Shown: positions 21,516-30,027 of the stretch, piece by piece
How the letters are laid out: each line of letters opens with the position of its first letter
Position numbering within the stretch: the stretch's first letter is position 1
Assembly (NCBI RefSeq): GCF_030505395.1
Contig: NZ_CP130044.1
Span: 2,031,001 to 2,095,000, forward strand
Direction: 5' to 3'
DNA: 64,000 bases
Source: Asticcacaulis sp. ZE23SCel15
GTDB taxonomy: Bacteria; Pseudomonadota; Alphaproteobacteria; Caulobacterales; Caulobacteraceae
Made by a program: the position numbers and the translations under genes
The notes under the pieces: model-generated
Databases searched by the model: none
What the model saw: only the letters and a program-made list of their open reading frames with translations
Told to the model about the DNA's origin: nothing

Positions 21516-23345
21516 TCAAAGCGGACTGCAAACCGCTTTGAGCCAGTCGCGGACGTCGGGGGCGACGAGGTCTTTCAGCAGGTCAAAGGTCTTGGCGTGA
21601 TAGGCATCCATATAGGTGCGCTCAGCCTCGGTCAGCAGCGAAACCTCGATCAGGTTGCGGTCAATCGGCGCCCACGTCAGGTTTTGAAAGCCGTGCATCG
21701 GGCGTTCGCCGCCGTCGATGGGTGTGGCTTTGGTGACATATTGCAGGTTCTCGATGCGGATGCCGAACTCACCAGCCTTATAAAAACCGGGCTCGTTCGA
21801 CACGATCATACCGGTTTGCAGCGGATAGCGGTTGAGGGCCTTACTGATGCGCTGCGGGCCTTCGTGGACGCCCAGATAGACGCCTACGCCGTGGCCAGTG
21901 CCGTGATCATAGTCAAACCCGCCCGCCCACAGATATTGCCGCGCCAGAGCATCAAGATGAGTGCCCGTCGTCCCGGCCGGAAAACGCACGGTGGCGAGCG
22001 CAATATGGCCTTTGAGCACCAGGGTGAACATGCGTTTGTGCTCAAGGGTAGGCTCACCGATCGCCATGGTGCGGGTGACATCGGTAGTGCCATCCTCAGA
22101 TTGCGCGCCGGAATCGACCAGCAGCAAATTGCCCTTCGCGATACGGATATCCGAGGCCGTCGTGACTCGGTAGTGGGGCAGTGCGCCGTGCGGACCAAAG
22201 CCCGAAATCGTATCGAACGACAGGTCTTTGACGCGGCCGGAGGCGATGCGAAGCAACTCCAGCTTTTGCGCCACCTCGATTTCGGACGGCAGGGTGGTTT
22301 GGGCTTCTGTGGCGACCCAGTGCAGGAAGGTCGCAAGTATTGCGCCGTCGCGGATATGGGCGGCGGCGGTGCCTTTGAGTTCTGTCTCGTTCTTACAGGC
22401 GCGGGGCAGGGCGCAGATATCGTCGGCGGGGACAGTGGTGGCCCCCGCTGCGGTCAGGGCCTCAAACCAATAGGCTGAGGATATGGCCGGATCAACCATG
22501 ACGCTTTGGCCATTTAGATCAGTCAGAGCCGAGGCGATATCGGCGGGCGTCAGCAGCGAGACTTCGTTGCCCAGCCATTCGGTCAGGCCCTCGGTCACCT
22601 TGGCCGGTCCGAGGAAAATCTGCGCCCGGCCATCATCGAACAGGATCGCCTGACCGAGCGGCAAGGGCGAGCGGATAACGTCGCCGCCGCGAATGTTGAA
22701 CAGCCACGCCAGCGACGATGGGGCGGTGATCAGGGCGGCTTTGGCCCCTTTGGCTCTGAGCGTTTCGGCAAGGCCGTGGCGTTTGTCGGCAGAGGATATC
22801 CCAGCAAATTCAATCGGGTGCGGCACAACGGGGGCTGCCGGTTGGGCGGGACGGGCCTCTCCCCACGCCAGATCAAGCGGGTTGGGCGACGTGGCCTTAA
22901 GCGTCAGGCCCGCCTGATCAGCGGCGGCTTTCAGGGTTTTCAGGCCGTCGGGGCTGTGCAGGGCCGGATCATAGCCGATGACCGAACCTTTGGGCGCTTT
23001 GAGAAGCTGTTCGGCCAATGAGGTCATGCCGTTAAAGTCCTCGACGCTGAACACTGACGGATCGGTCTGCTCTCGCGATTGCAGGGTGTAGCGGCCATCG
23101 GCAAACAGGATCGCCTTATCCAGAAACACAATCGCCGCCCCCGCGGAGCCGGTAAAGCCCGACACCCACGCCAGCCGTTCATTGGCGTCGGGCAGATATT
23201 CGTTCTGATGCTCATCCTCATGGGGGATGATAAAGCCGTACAGCCCCATGGTCGTCATCTGCGCACGTAAAGCCGCGACGTTGGCTATCCCTTGCGACGG
23301 ATGGGTGGTGACATCAAAGGTCTGAAAGGCGGTGTCTGCGGGCAT
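21516..23345 (-). CDS. pepP: Xaa-Pro aminopeptidase (M24 family)
   Basis: A 609-residue creatinase/prolidase-type metallopeptidase that removes residues N-terminal to proline. Two N-terminal creatinase-like domains precede the catalytic pita-bread domain; metal ligands are visible in VDSGAQSEDGTTDVTRT, in the GTGHGVG histidine motif, and in EPGFYKAGEFGIRIENL. The large three-domain form is typical of alphaproteobacteria. The ATG at 23345 has AGGAAG upstream; the TTG six codons earlier overlaps that site and is less likely. The symbol reflects the family; substrate preference is not established. Confidence 0.88.
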   Translation of the reverse strand: MPADTAFQTFDVTTHPSQGIANVAALRAQMTTMGLYGFIIPHEDEHQNEYLPDANERLAWVSGFTGSAGAAIVFLDKAILFADGRYTLQSREQTDPSVFSVEDFNGMTSLAEQLLKAPKGSVIGYDPALHSPDGLKTLKAAADQAGLTLKATSPNPLDLAWGEARPAQPAAPVVPHPIEFAGISSADKRHGLAETLRAKGAKAALITAPSSLAWLFNIRGGDVIRSPLPLGQAILFDDGRAQIFLGPAKVTEGLTEWLGNEVSLLTPADIASALTDLNGQSVMVDPAISSAYWFEALTAAGATTVPADDICALPRACKNETELKGTAAAHIRDGAILATFLHWVATEAQTTLPSEIEVAQKLELLRIASGRVKDLSFDTISGFGPHGALPHYRVTTASDIRIAKGNLLLVDSGAQSEDGTTDVTRTMAIGEPTLEHKRMFTLVLKGHIALATVRFPAGTTGTHLDALARQYLWAGGFDYDHGTGHGVGVYLGVHEGPQRISKALNRYPLQTGMIVSNEPGFYKAGEFGIRIENLQYVTKATPIDGGERPMHGFQNLTWAPIDRNLIEVSLLTEAERTYMDAYHAKTFDLLKDLVAPDVRDWLKAVCSPL

Positions 23346-23386
23346 GGGGGGCTTCCTAAACAATCTGCCAATATTTACGTCCGTAA

Positions 23387-24475
23387 CTACCCCGTGACAA
23401 GCGGCCCGTCAGGCGCGATGCAATAAAGCACTGTATCCGGCACAAAGGCCGAATGGTGGCGCAGGTACATTTCATAGCCCGGATAATAGGACTTAATCAT
23501 CGCCGGAATTTCCCACAGATGATGGGACAGGTGATAGATGCTAAGCGCCAGCGTCGGGCGGTAGGTCTCAATAATATGGCGCGCGCCGGTGATCGCTTCA
23601 ATCTCAGCCCCTTCGATATCCATCTTAATGAAGTTGGGTGGGGACGCGCTCAAGGTCGCATCAAGAGATACAACGGGTACTGAGATCGTAACTGGCGCGG
23701 TCTCAACCCCGATCATGAACGAGCTGCACACCGTATTGAGCGCATTGAATTTCAGCACATCATTCTTGGACCAGGCCCCGAACGGCAAAAGCCAGAAATC
23801 GGTATCTTCAAACTGGGGTTTCAACCCGTCTATCCGTGCACGCAGGCGCTCGAAAATATCAGGATCGGGTTCAAAGGCCGCAAACCACGACACCGGCACT
23901 GGTGATTTTTTGAGCGCGCTCTGGATCGTGTCGCCATCATAGGCGCCGCAGTCGGCAAAGCGCAGGGACTTCATCCCGCGAAAGACATCGATCCCGGCGG
24001 GGAAATAGGGGGCGTACTGATCGGGAAGGCCGGTGAGAGGCCCCTGAAAATTCTGGCGAAAGGCGATGACGGTATCAAGGATTTCACGGCTGATGTCATC
24101 GCTCAGCATATCGCGAAAGACCTTAAGGCCCGGCTCATTAGGGTTGACGCTGTGGCTTGCGACCGCATCGATCAGGGCGGGGTAGATCAGCGCCAGATCC
24201 TGCCACTGGTGTATCTCGCCAAAGCCTTGGCGTGATAGGCTGTCGGCCAGAAAGGTATGGATATCGGTGGCCGACGGCGTGCCATTATGCAGCGACACCA
24301 TTAGCCGGATATCGCTCTTGTCGGCAATATCGGCCATGCGCTTAACGGGCAGGCCGCTGACCTGCGGCTCCGGCGAAAATTCATCAATGAAGAAATCTGC
24401 CGTTTCACCGCGCTGGGCCATCTCGCCCAGCAGGACGCGCCCGCTTTTGCCTGCACCGTAGATTGCCGTTTTCAT
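23387..24475 (-). CDS. FkbM-family methyltransferase with N-terminal Rossmann-like domain
   Basis: A 362-residue protein. The first part (MKTAIYGAGKSGRVLLGEM) has a GxGxxG nucleotide-binding loop like that of PglD/CoA-binding sugar-enzyme domains. The C-terminal half is FkbM-like: FADCGAYDGDTIQSAL (SAM motif I), FEPDPDIFERL, and the hallmark FIKMDIEGAEIEAITGA. FkbM enzymes often O-methylate sugars of polysaccharides or glycolipids. ATG at 24475 is preferred over the TTG-type start eleven codons upstream, which adds an atypical leader. Confidence 0.8.
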   Translation of the reverse strand: MKTAIYGAGKSGRVLLGEMAQRGETADFFIDEFSPEPQVSGLPVKRMADIADKSDIRLMVSLHNGTPSATDIHTFLADSLSRQGFGEIHQWQDLALIYPALIDAVASHSVNPNEPGLKVFRDMLSDDISREILDTVIAFRQNFQGPLTGLPDQYAPYFPAGIDVFRGMKSLRFADCGAYDGDTIQSALKKSPVPVSWFAAFEPDPDIFERLRARIDGLKPQFEDTDFWLLPFGAWSKNDVLKFNALNTVCSSFMIGVETAPVTISVPVVSLDATLSASPPNFIKMDIEGAEIEAITGARHIIETYRPTLALSIYHLSHHLWEIPAMIKSYYPGYEMYLRHHSAFVPDTVLYCIAPDGPLVTG

Positions 24476-24540
24476 CGCCCTGAACTCACACTGATTACAC
24501 GTGAGCAAGAGTATTGGGTGGAATGGTTAAGCGGGTCTTA

Positions 24541-25407
24541 TCAGACTTTCTGCATGACCAGCGTGCACCAGGCGTCGCGGTGGATGCGGCGCACGACCTT
24601 AAAGCCATGCGACAGGTAAGCGCCCTTGACGAACCGCTCCTGCGTACGCAGCAGGCCGGACAGGATGACGATCCCGCCGGGCTTAAGCGCGCCGCGGATA
24701 GAGTGCGACAGGCCCACCAGAGGCCGCGCCAGAATATTGGCGAACACCAGATCATAGGGGGCGTCCTGACGCACGTCCTTATGGTTCAGGCCATTGGCCC
24801 ACACAAAGCGAGCCTTGGCCTGATTGAGCTTGGTGTTCTCATTGGAAATGCGCACGCTGATCGGATCGATATCGGTGCCGACGGCGAATTTGGTGCCGGT
24901 TTTGGCCGCCGCGATAGCCAGAACGCCGGTGCCTGCGCCGACATCAAGTACGCGCTCAAAGCGGTGTTTTTTCAGCAAATCATTATAGGCCATGAGGCAG
25001 CCGACGGTCGTGCCGTGATGGCCGGTGCCAAAGGCAGCACCGGCTTCGATGCGCAGATTAACGGCGCTCAGCGGCCGTTTGCCAAGATCATGGGCGCCGT
25101 ACACAAAGAACCGCCCCGCCCGAACCGGCGGCAGACCTGACAGCGCCATAGCCAGCCAGTCGGCATCGGCCAGTTGCTCGATGTTAAGCTTCAGATCGGC
25201 GTAATCGGCCAAAACCTCTTGTAAACGCTCAAACTCTTCCTCAGTGGTCGGGAAAGCATCAATGCGCCAGATATTTTTGTCCTCATCTTCCTCAAGGATG
25301 GAATAGGTCGCCCCTTCGAGGAAGGCGTCGTCGTCAATGGCGCTGGCTGCGGCTTCGGCAATGGCGCGGGGGCCACGGGCGACGATTTGCTGAGGATGGT
25401 AGGTCAT
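24541..25407 (-). CDS. prmA: PrmA, ribosomal protein L11 methyltransferase
   Basis: Trimethylates lysines of ribosomal protein L11 using SAM. The 288-residue protein has the SAM motif [19 protein letters not shown], preceded by [14 protein letters not shown], and the NILARPL motif that marks L11 methyltransferases. A short N-terminal L11-binding domain (about 1-100) is diverged, as usual for alphaproteobacteria. It has its own promoter region shared with the divergent Lys/Ala-rich gene. Confidence 0.9.
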   Translation of the reverse strand: MTYHPQQIVARGPRAIAEAAASAIDDDAFLEGATYSILEEDEDKNIWRIDAFPTTEEEFERLQEVLADYADLKLNIEQLADADWLAMALSGLPPVRAGRFFVYGAHDLGKRPLSAVNLRIEAGAAFGTGHHGTTVGCLMAYNDLLKKHRFERVLDVGAGTGVLAIAAAKTGTKFAVGTDIDPISVRISNENTKLNQAKARFVWANGLNHKDVRQDAPYDLVFANILARPLVGLSHSIRGALKPGGIVILSGLLRTQERFVKGAYLSHGFKVVRRIHRDAWCTLVMQKV

Positions 25408-25503
25408 GTTGCTTTATGTTCTTTGTACGCAATTGATTAAGAGCGCAGAGTCAGATAGGCTAAGGAGATTCGACGACTGCGTTTGAGCGATGGGATAAGA
25501 TTG

Positions 25504-26325
25504 ATGGCGAGAGCTACCACGAAAAAGACGACGACGGAAACAGAAATCCCGGCCGATGCCGGTGTAAAAAAGACCATCGCGCGTAAGGCTCCGGCCGTGA
25601 AGGCGGCGGCGGAAAAAGCTGTGGCCAGTGCTGAAAAGACCGTAAAGTCCGCAGCCAAGACAACGGCGGCTACCGCCAAGAAAGCGACAACCGCCGCCAA
25701 GACGACGGTTAAAAAAGCCGCTGCCGAGGTAAAGCCGATCGTGGCTGACACCAAAAAGGCTGTAGTCGCTGAGACCCAAAAGGTTTCCAAAGCCGCAGCC
25801 AAGACCGAAACCAAGGCGGCCAAGGTCGTAAAGACGGCTGAGAAAAACGTCGAAAAGACCGTGAAGGCGGCGACCAAAAAGGTAGAAGCCGCTGTGGCGG
25901 ATGCCAAAAAGACGGCGACTAAAGCGACCGACAAGGCTGTGGCCAAGGCCAAGCCCGTCATCGCCAAGGCTCAAAAAGAAGCCGAAAAAGCGATCGATGC
26001 CGCGCAGGACAAAATCGACGACGCGATCAAGGCTGCCCAACCGGCGCTCGATAAGGCCCGCAAAGAAGCTGCGAAGGTCATCGATGCGGTTGAAGATAAG
26101 GTTGATGACGCCGTGAAGGCGGCAACGCCTGCCATCAATCAGGCTAAGGCCAAGATCGACGACGTTCTGGACGATGCTCAGGCTAAGCTTGATGAGGCTG
26201 TTAAGGCCGCTAAGCCGACCTTTGATAAGATCGAAGCCAAGGTCGAAGAGGTCGCCGCGGACGCCAAGGCTGCCGTCACGCAGAGCAAGCCCGGTTTCTG
26301 GGCGCGTCTGTTCGGCAAGAAATAA
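25504..26325 (+). CDS. Lys/Ala-rich, histone-H1-like repetitive protein
   Basis: A 273-residue low-complexity protein composed mainly of Ala, Lys, Val, Thr, Asp and Glu. The N-terminal half is strongly basic (runs such as TVKSAAKTTAATAKKATT), like bacterial H1/AlgP-type proteins. The C-terminal half changes to amphipathic helical repeats with acidic DD pairs (KIDDAIKAAQPALDKA, KVDDAVKAATPAI, KIDDVLDDAQAKL), ending in the aromatic/basic tail PGFWARLFGKK. No cysteine, no signal peptide. It could bind DNA through the basic part or coat a surface (phasin- or apolipoprotein-like) through the amphipathic part. The start at 25504 is the first ATG; a TTG seven codons earlier is possible. A terminator follows. 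Confidence 0.7.
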   Translation: MARATTKKTTTETEIPADAGVKKTIARKAPAVKAAAEKAVASAEKTVKSAAKTTAATAKKATTAAKTTVKKAAAEVKPIVADTKKAVVAETQKVSKAAAKTETKAAKVVKTAEKNVEKTVKAATKKVEAAVADAKKTATKATDKAVAKAKPVIAKAQKEAEKAIDAAQDKIDDAIKAAQPALDKARKEAAKVIDAVEDKVDDAVKAATPAINQAKAKIDDVLDDAQAKLDEAVKAAKPTFDKIEAKVEEVAADAKAAVTQSKPGFWARLFGKK

Positions 26326-26350
26326 CACCCGCACGATATCCGGATTAAGG

Positions 26351-26379
26351 AAGGGCGGGATTAAACTCCCGCCCTTTTT
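26351..26379 (+). terminator. Rho-independent terminator after the Lys/Ala-rich gene
   Basis: AAGGGCGGGA pairs perfectly with TCCCGCCCTT over a six-base loop and runs into T residues. Confidence 0.85.
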
Positions 26380-26454
26380 CATGTCTAAACAGCATGATCA
26401 TGTCATCAACTGACATACGGGCGGTATAAACACCTACAAAGCCCAGTCAGGTTA

Positions 26455-28341
26455 ATGATGATACTCGCACCCGTGTTTACCTTTTTTGAGAGCCTGATTA
26501 AGCCGTTTAAGGACTATCAGGCCGCAACGCCGCCCACGACCGTGCGCGGGTTTTTCACCCATTTCCTGCGTCAGGTCTGGCCGGTCTTTGCCGTGTTGCT
26601 GGTGGTGGGGCTGTTGTTCACCCTGACCGAAGTGATGGTGTTTCAGTACATCGCGCGGGTCATCGATATATTGACCCACGCCGATCCGGCACAGCTTTGG
26701 GCTTTGCATGGCCGCGAGTTCATCATCATGTTGCTGGTGCTGGGTGTTTTATCGCCCGCCCTTTTGGGCTTACATTCGCTGATCCTGCAACAGGCGATCA
26801 CCTCTAATTTTCCGACCCTGATCCGTTGGCAGTCGCACCGTCATGTGGTGCGGCAATCCTTAAGCTTTTTCAGTAATGACTTTGCCGGACGGGTAGCCTC
26901 AAAGGTGGTCGATACGGCCTCGGCCCTGCGCAACACGCTGGTGACCCTGTGTGATACCTTCCTTTATGTCATCGTCTATTTCACCAGCGCGATCGTGCTG
27001 TTTTTTGCCGCCGATCCACGCCTGATCCTGCCGGTGATCATCTGGATGGCGCTCTATGTCCTGATGTGCCTGCGGTTTGTGCCGAAGCTGTCGAAGGCGT
27101 CGGAAGAGGGCTCTGAGGCGCGCTCATCTCTGGTGGGCCGTGTGGTTGACAGCTACACCAATATCCAGACGGTTAAGCTGTTTGCCAATACTCGCCGCGA
27201 AGACGACTATGTGCGCGACGCGCTCGATTTCAACGGCAAAAAATGGCAGGTGCAACAACGTCTGATCACGACGCTTGATATTGGCGTGGCGGTGTTGAAC
27301 GCCAGCTTGCTGATCTCAACCGGTGCGCTGGCGATATGGCTGTGGCGTGATGGGGCCATCAGTGTCGGGGCCATTGCTTTGGTCGGCGCCCTGACGCAGC
27401 GACTGCTCAATATGTCCGGCTGGGTGATGTTTCAGGTCACCAGTTTGTTTGAAAATATCGGCACCGTGCAAAACGGCATGGAAACCATTTCGCATCCTCA
27501 TACGGTTATAGATGCCGCACAGGCCGCTGATCTGGTGGTGACACAGGGCGAAATTCGCTTTGAAGACGTGCAGTTCGGTTATGGTGACAGCGGCCGTCCG
27601 GCGCTGAACGGCATCAACCTGACCATTGCACCGGGGGAAAAGATCGGTCTGGTCGGGCCGTCAGGGGCGGGGAAATCGACGCTGGTGAACCTGTTCCTGC
27701 GGCTTTATGACCTGACCGGCGGGCGCATCCTGATCGATGGGCAGGACATTGCGACGGTGACGCAGGAAACCCTGCGCAGCCATATCGGTATGGTGACACA
27801 GGATACGTCGCTGCTGCACCGTTCGATCCGCGACAATATCGGCTATGCTCGGCCGGGGGCCAGCGATGCGGAGATTATGGAAGCCGCGGCGCGTGCCCAT
27901 GCGGCCAGCTTTATACCGGCTCTGGTCGATTCCAAGGGGCGCACAGGCCTTGAGGCCCATGTCGGGGAACGCGGTGTCAAGCTGTCGGGCGGGCAGCGCC
28001 AGCGGGTCGCCATTGCGCGGGTGCTGCTGAAAAATGCGCCGATGCTGGTGCTGGATGAGGCGACCTCGGCGCTCGATTCCGAGGTCGAAGCCGCCATTCA
28101 GGACAGCCTGATTGACCTGATGACCGGCAAGACGGTGATCGCCATCGCCCACCGCCTCAGCACCATCGCGCGCATGGACCGGCTGGTGGTCATGGATGGG
28201 GGCCGGATTGTCGAGGTCGGGACGCACGGTGAACTGATCGCCGCGGGCGGGCTCTATGCGCGGCTGTGGGCGCGCCAGACCGGCGGGTTTATTGCTGAGG
28301 ACGTGGCCGTCAAAAGTTTAGAGCTTTCGGAACATGACTAA
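26455..28341 (+). CDS. ABC transporter, fused permease-ATPase (exporter type)
   Basis: A 628-residue half-transporter: N-terminal six-helix membrane domain (about 40-340) and C-terminal ATPase with Walker A GPSGAGKSTLVNLF, Q loop, signature LSGGQRQRVAIARVLL, Walker B MLVLDEATSALDSE and the H loop IAHRLSTIA. It resembles the exporter group that includes MsbA and multidrug half-transporters; the substrate is not inferable. Its last 24 bases overlap the convergent GNAT gene. Confidence 0.9.
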   Translation: MMILAPVFTFFESLIKPFKDYQAATPPTTVRGFFTHFLRQVWPVFAVLLVVGLLFTLTEVMVFQYIARVIDILTHADPAQLWALHGREFIIMLLVLGVLSPALLGLHSLILQQAITSNFPTLIRWQSHRHVVRQSLSFFSNDFAGRVASKVVDTASALRNTLVTLCDTFLYVIVYFTSAIVLFFAADPRLILPVIIWMALYVLMCLRFVPKLSKASEEGSEARSSLVGRVVDSYTNIQTVKLFANTRREDDYVRDALDFNGKKWQVQQRLITTLDIGVAVLNASLLISTGALAIWLWRDGAISVGAIALVGALTQRLLNMSGWVMFQVTSLFENIGTVQNGMETISHPHTVIDAAQAADLVVTQGEIRFEDVQFGYGDSGRPALNGINLTIAPGEKIGLVGPSGAGKSTLVNLFLRLYDLTGGRILIDGQDIATVTQETLRSHIGMVTQDTSLLHRSIRDNIGYARPGASDAEIMEAAARAHAASFIPALVDSKGRTGLEAHVGERGVKLSGGQRQRVAIARVLLKNAPMLVLDEATSALDSEVEAAIQDSLIDLMTGKTVIAIAHRLSTIARMDRLVVMDGGRIVEVGTHGELIAAGGLYARLWARQTGGFIAEDVAVKSLELSEHD

Positions 28342-28800
28342 GGCATCAACCAGCCCTTCGACCGGATGATCGAAGGCATCCGGCAAACGGGTAAGGGGCT
28401 GAAAGCCCAGCCCGTGCCATAGCGCCACGGCGCGAACATTGGTAGATACCACGAAATTGAACTGCATAGCGGCAAAGCCCATGTCTGTGGCGACCTCAAG
28501 CGAGTGCTGGCACATGGCGCGGGCCACGCCCTTACCCATAGAATGAGCGGCGGTCATATAGCCGCAGTTGGCGACGTGGGCACCGCCGCCTTTCTGGTTG
28601 GCTTTGAGGTAGTAGGTGCCGAGAATCTGACCGTCGGCTTCGGCCACAAACACATGATGACCATCGCCAAACCAGTAGTTTAAGGCTTGTTCGCGCGACC
28701 AGTCGCGGGGCAGGGCATAGGTATCGCCAGCGCGGATGACAGGTTCAAGAATTGACCAGATAGCGTCATGGTCAGCGGCGGTGGCGGGACGAATATTCAT
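28318..28800 (-). CDS. GNAT-family N-acetyltransferase
   Basis: A 160-residue GNAT protein. The acetyl-CoA loop region is visible in GYMTAAHSMGKGVARAMCQHSL and the C-terminal part NFVVSTNVRAVALWHGLGFQPL is typical of the fold. The start region MNIRPATAADHDAIWSILEPVI is characteristic of the YhhY/phosphinothricin-acetyltransferase-like group. Substrate unknown. It overlaps the ABC transporter gene tail to tail. Confidence 0.85.
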   Translation of the reverse strand: MNIRPATAADHDAIWSILEPVIRAGDTYALPRDWSREQALNYWFGDGHHVFVAEADGQILGTYYLKANQKGGGAHVANCGYMTAAHSMGKGVARAMCQHSLEVATDMGFAAMQFNFVVSTNVRAVALWHGLGFQPLTRLPDAFDHPVEGLVDALVMFRKL

Positions 28801-28838
28801 CCCCGCCAGATAGGGTGGCGCATAAACCCGCGCAAGGT

Positions 28839-29027
28839 TTAACTCAAGCGCAAACGCAAAGCATCCGCCGTGACCGATAGCATTTCGCGTAAGTTGTCTT
28901 CGTCGACCTCATCGACTTCCATGACCATGCGGGTCATTTCGTCATTGAGAAGGTCGTCAAGCGACAGGTCGGGAATAATGGAATGGCGGGTGGCAGTGGA
29001 GCGCTTAATGGCAGGGGTACCCAGCAT
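28839..29027 (-). CDS. Small hypothetical acidic protein
   Basis: A 62-residue acidic protein (MLGTPAIKRSTATRHSI and then a region rich in Asp/Glu, with DEVDEDNLREML). The frame stays open upstream to an ATG at 29159 (and a start at 29165), but the ATG at 29027 has AAGGAGG six bases before it, the strongest ribosome-binding site in this neighbourhood, so I take it. The alternative 106-residue form starts MSYIANNSQLRYDE. No family recognised. Confidence 0.55.
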   Translation of the reverse strand: MLGTPAIKRSTATRHSIIPDLSLDDLLNDEMTRMVMEVDEVDEDNLREMLSVTADALRLRLS

Positions 29028-29394
29028 GTCGGCCTCCTTCTTATGAGGTGTGTCTAATAAAGCGCTGACAGGGTTTGATGCCCCTGTGAACGCGAACGGA
29101 TCAGAATAGGTGTCGATCTCATCATATCGCAATTGAGAATTATTCGCAATATAGCTCATCGGCATTTATCCCTTACGGTTTCGGGTTGCGGTTTTTCAGG
29201 CTGCAGGCTCTAAACACTTAAGGTTATAAAAGAATTTTGTATCGTTCTGATGATAGTTGGGCATATAGGCAGCGCTTTGGCGTTTACCAAGTACGGCTGC
29301 GAAGTCTTTTAGACATTTTTTATGGCCGGAGTTTGACAGGTGTTTGGTACACCTTACCATAATTGCGTCATAACACAACGTGCAGGGGAACATC
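29028..29394. other. 367-base region without a supported gene
   Basis: Holds the leader of the small acidic gene (minus strand), an AT-rich stretch, and a promoter-like site for the downstream membrane protein. A 66-codon minus-strand frame (29196-29396) covers that promoter and has no supporting features. Confidence 0.5.
29333..29363 (+). promoter_or_regulatory. Promoter-like site with palindrome in a 19-base spacer
   Basis: TTGACA (29333-29338) and CATAAT (29358-29363) are separated by 19 bases, and AGGTGT-N5-ACACCT (29338-29354) forms a perfect palindrome between them. Long spacers with a central palindrome are characteristic of promoters controlled by MerR-family activators. The gene 32 bases downstream is the Pr6Pr membrane protein. 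Confidence 0.4.
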
Positions 29395-30027
29395 ATGAAA
29401 CGCTTGGTAACCGTTGGCGGGCTTGGGGTTGGGATTATCGCCCTGTGTGTTCAACTTTTTTTGACTATTTCGTCAAGATTGGTGAACGGCGATAACCTAT
29501 TGGACGCTTTCATTTTCTTTATCAGTTTCTTCACCATACTGACGAATTTGGCGCTGGTTCTGATCTATGCGTCGGCGCTGTTTAAGGGGCGCTGGCTGGA
29601 CGGTCTCAGGCGCGACGGGGTACGCGCTATGATGGCCGGGATCATGACTCTGGTTATGATATTCTACCATTTCATGTTGGCACAGACCTGGAATCCGCAA
29701 GGGTGGTTCAAGGTCTGCGACATCGCGTTGCACTATGTGACGCCGGTCATTTATCTGGTGTGGTGGGTATGGGGGCAGCCCCACGGTGCGCTGCGGTTTC
29801 GCGATATTCCGGCGATGTTTATACCGGCTGCCATCTATGTGGCCTATGTGATGATCCGTGGTGCGATCACCACGATTTATCCATATGCCGTGTTTGACGC
29901 GCATACCCTGGGCTATGAGGCGGTGGCGATCAATCTTGTCGGCTTGATAGTGTTTACAGGCATTTTGTTTGCCGTTGCCGTTTTGGCGGATAAGGTTTTA
30001 AGCCGCAGCTCGCCCCAAATGCACTAA
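29395..30027 (+). CDS. Pr6Pr-family integral membrane protein
   Basis: A 210-residue protein with six predicted membrane helices (VGIIALCVQLFLTI, FIFFISFFTILTNLALVLIYA, MMAGIMTLVMIFYHFML and others) and the conserved FFTILTN segment of the Pr6Pr/FAR-17a-like membrane family. Function is not established. ATG at 29395 has AGGGGAA upstream and is chosen over a GTG five codons earlier. The 3' end overlaps the convergent HisN-type gene by 30 bases. Confidence 0.8.
   Translation: MKRLVTVGGLGVGIIALCVQLFLTISSRLVNGDNLLDAFIFFISFFTILTNLALVLIYASALFKGRWLDGLRRDGVRAMMAGIMTLVMIFYHFMLAQTWNPQGWFKVCDIALHYVTPVIYLVWWVWGQPHGALRFRDIPAMFIPAAIYVAYVMIRGAITTIYPYAVFDAHTLGYEAVAINLVGLIVFTGILFAVAVLADKVLSRSSPQMH

Noticed and set aside
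25414-26382. Minus-strand ORF of 322 codons over the Lys/Ala-rich gene
   Set aside because: Low-complexity Leu/Arg/Gly translation produced by the opposite strand of a repetitive gene; the plus frame has the start, terminator and codon use of a real gene.
29196-29396. Minus-strand ORF of 66 codons
   Set aside because: Lies over the promoter-like site of the Pr6Pr gene and has no ribosome-binding site or recognisable features.
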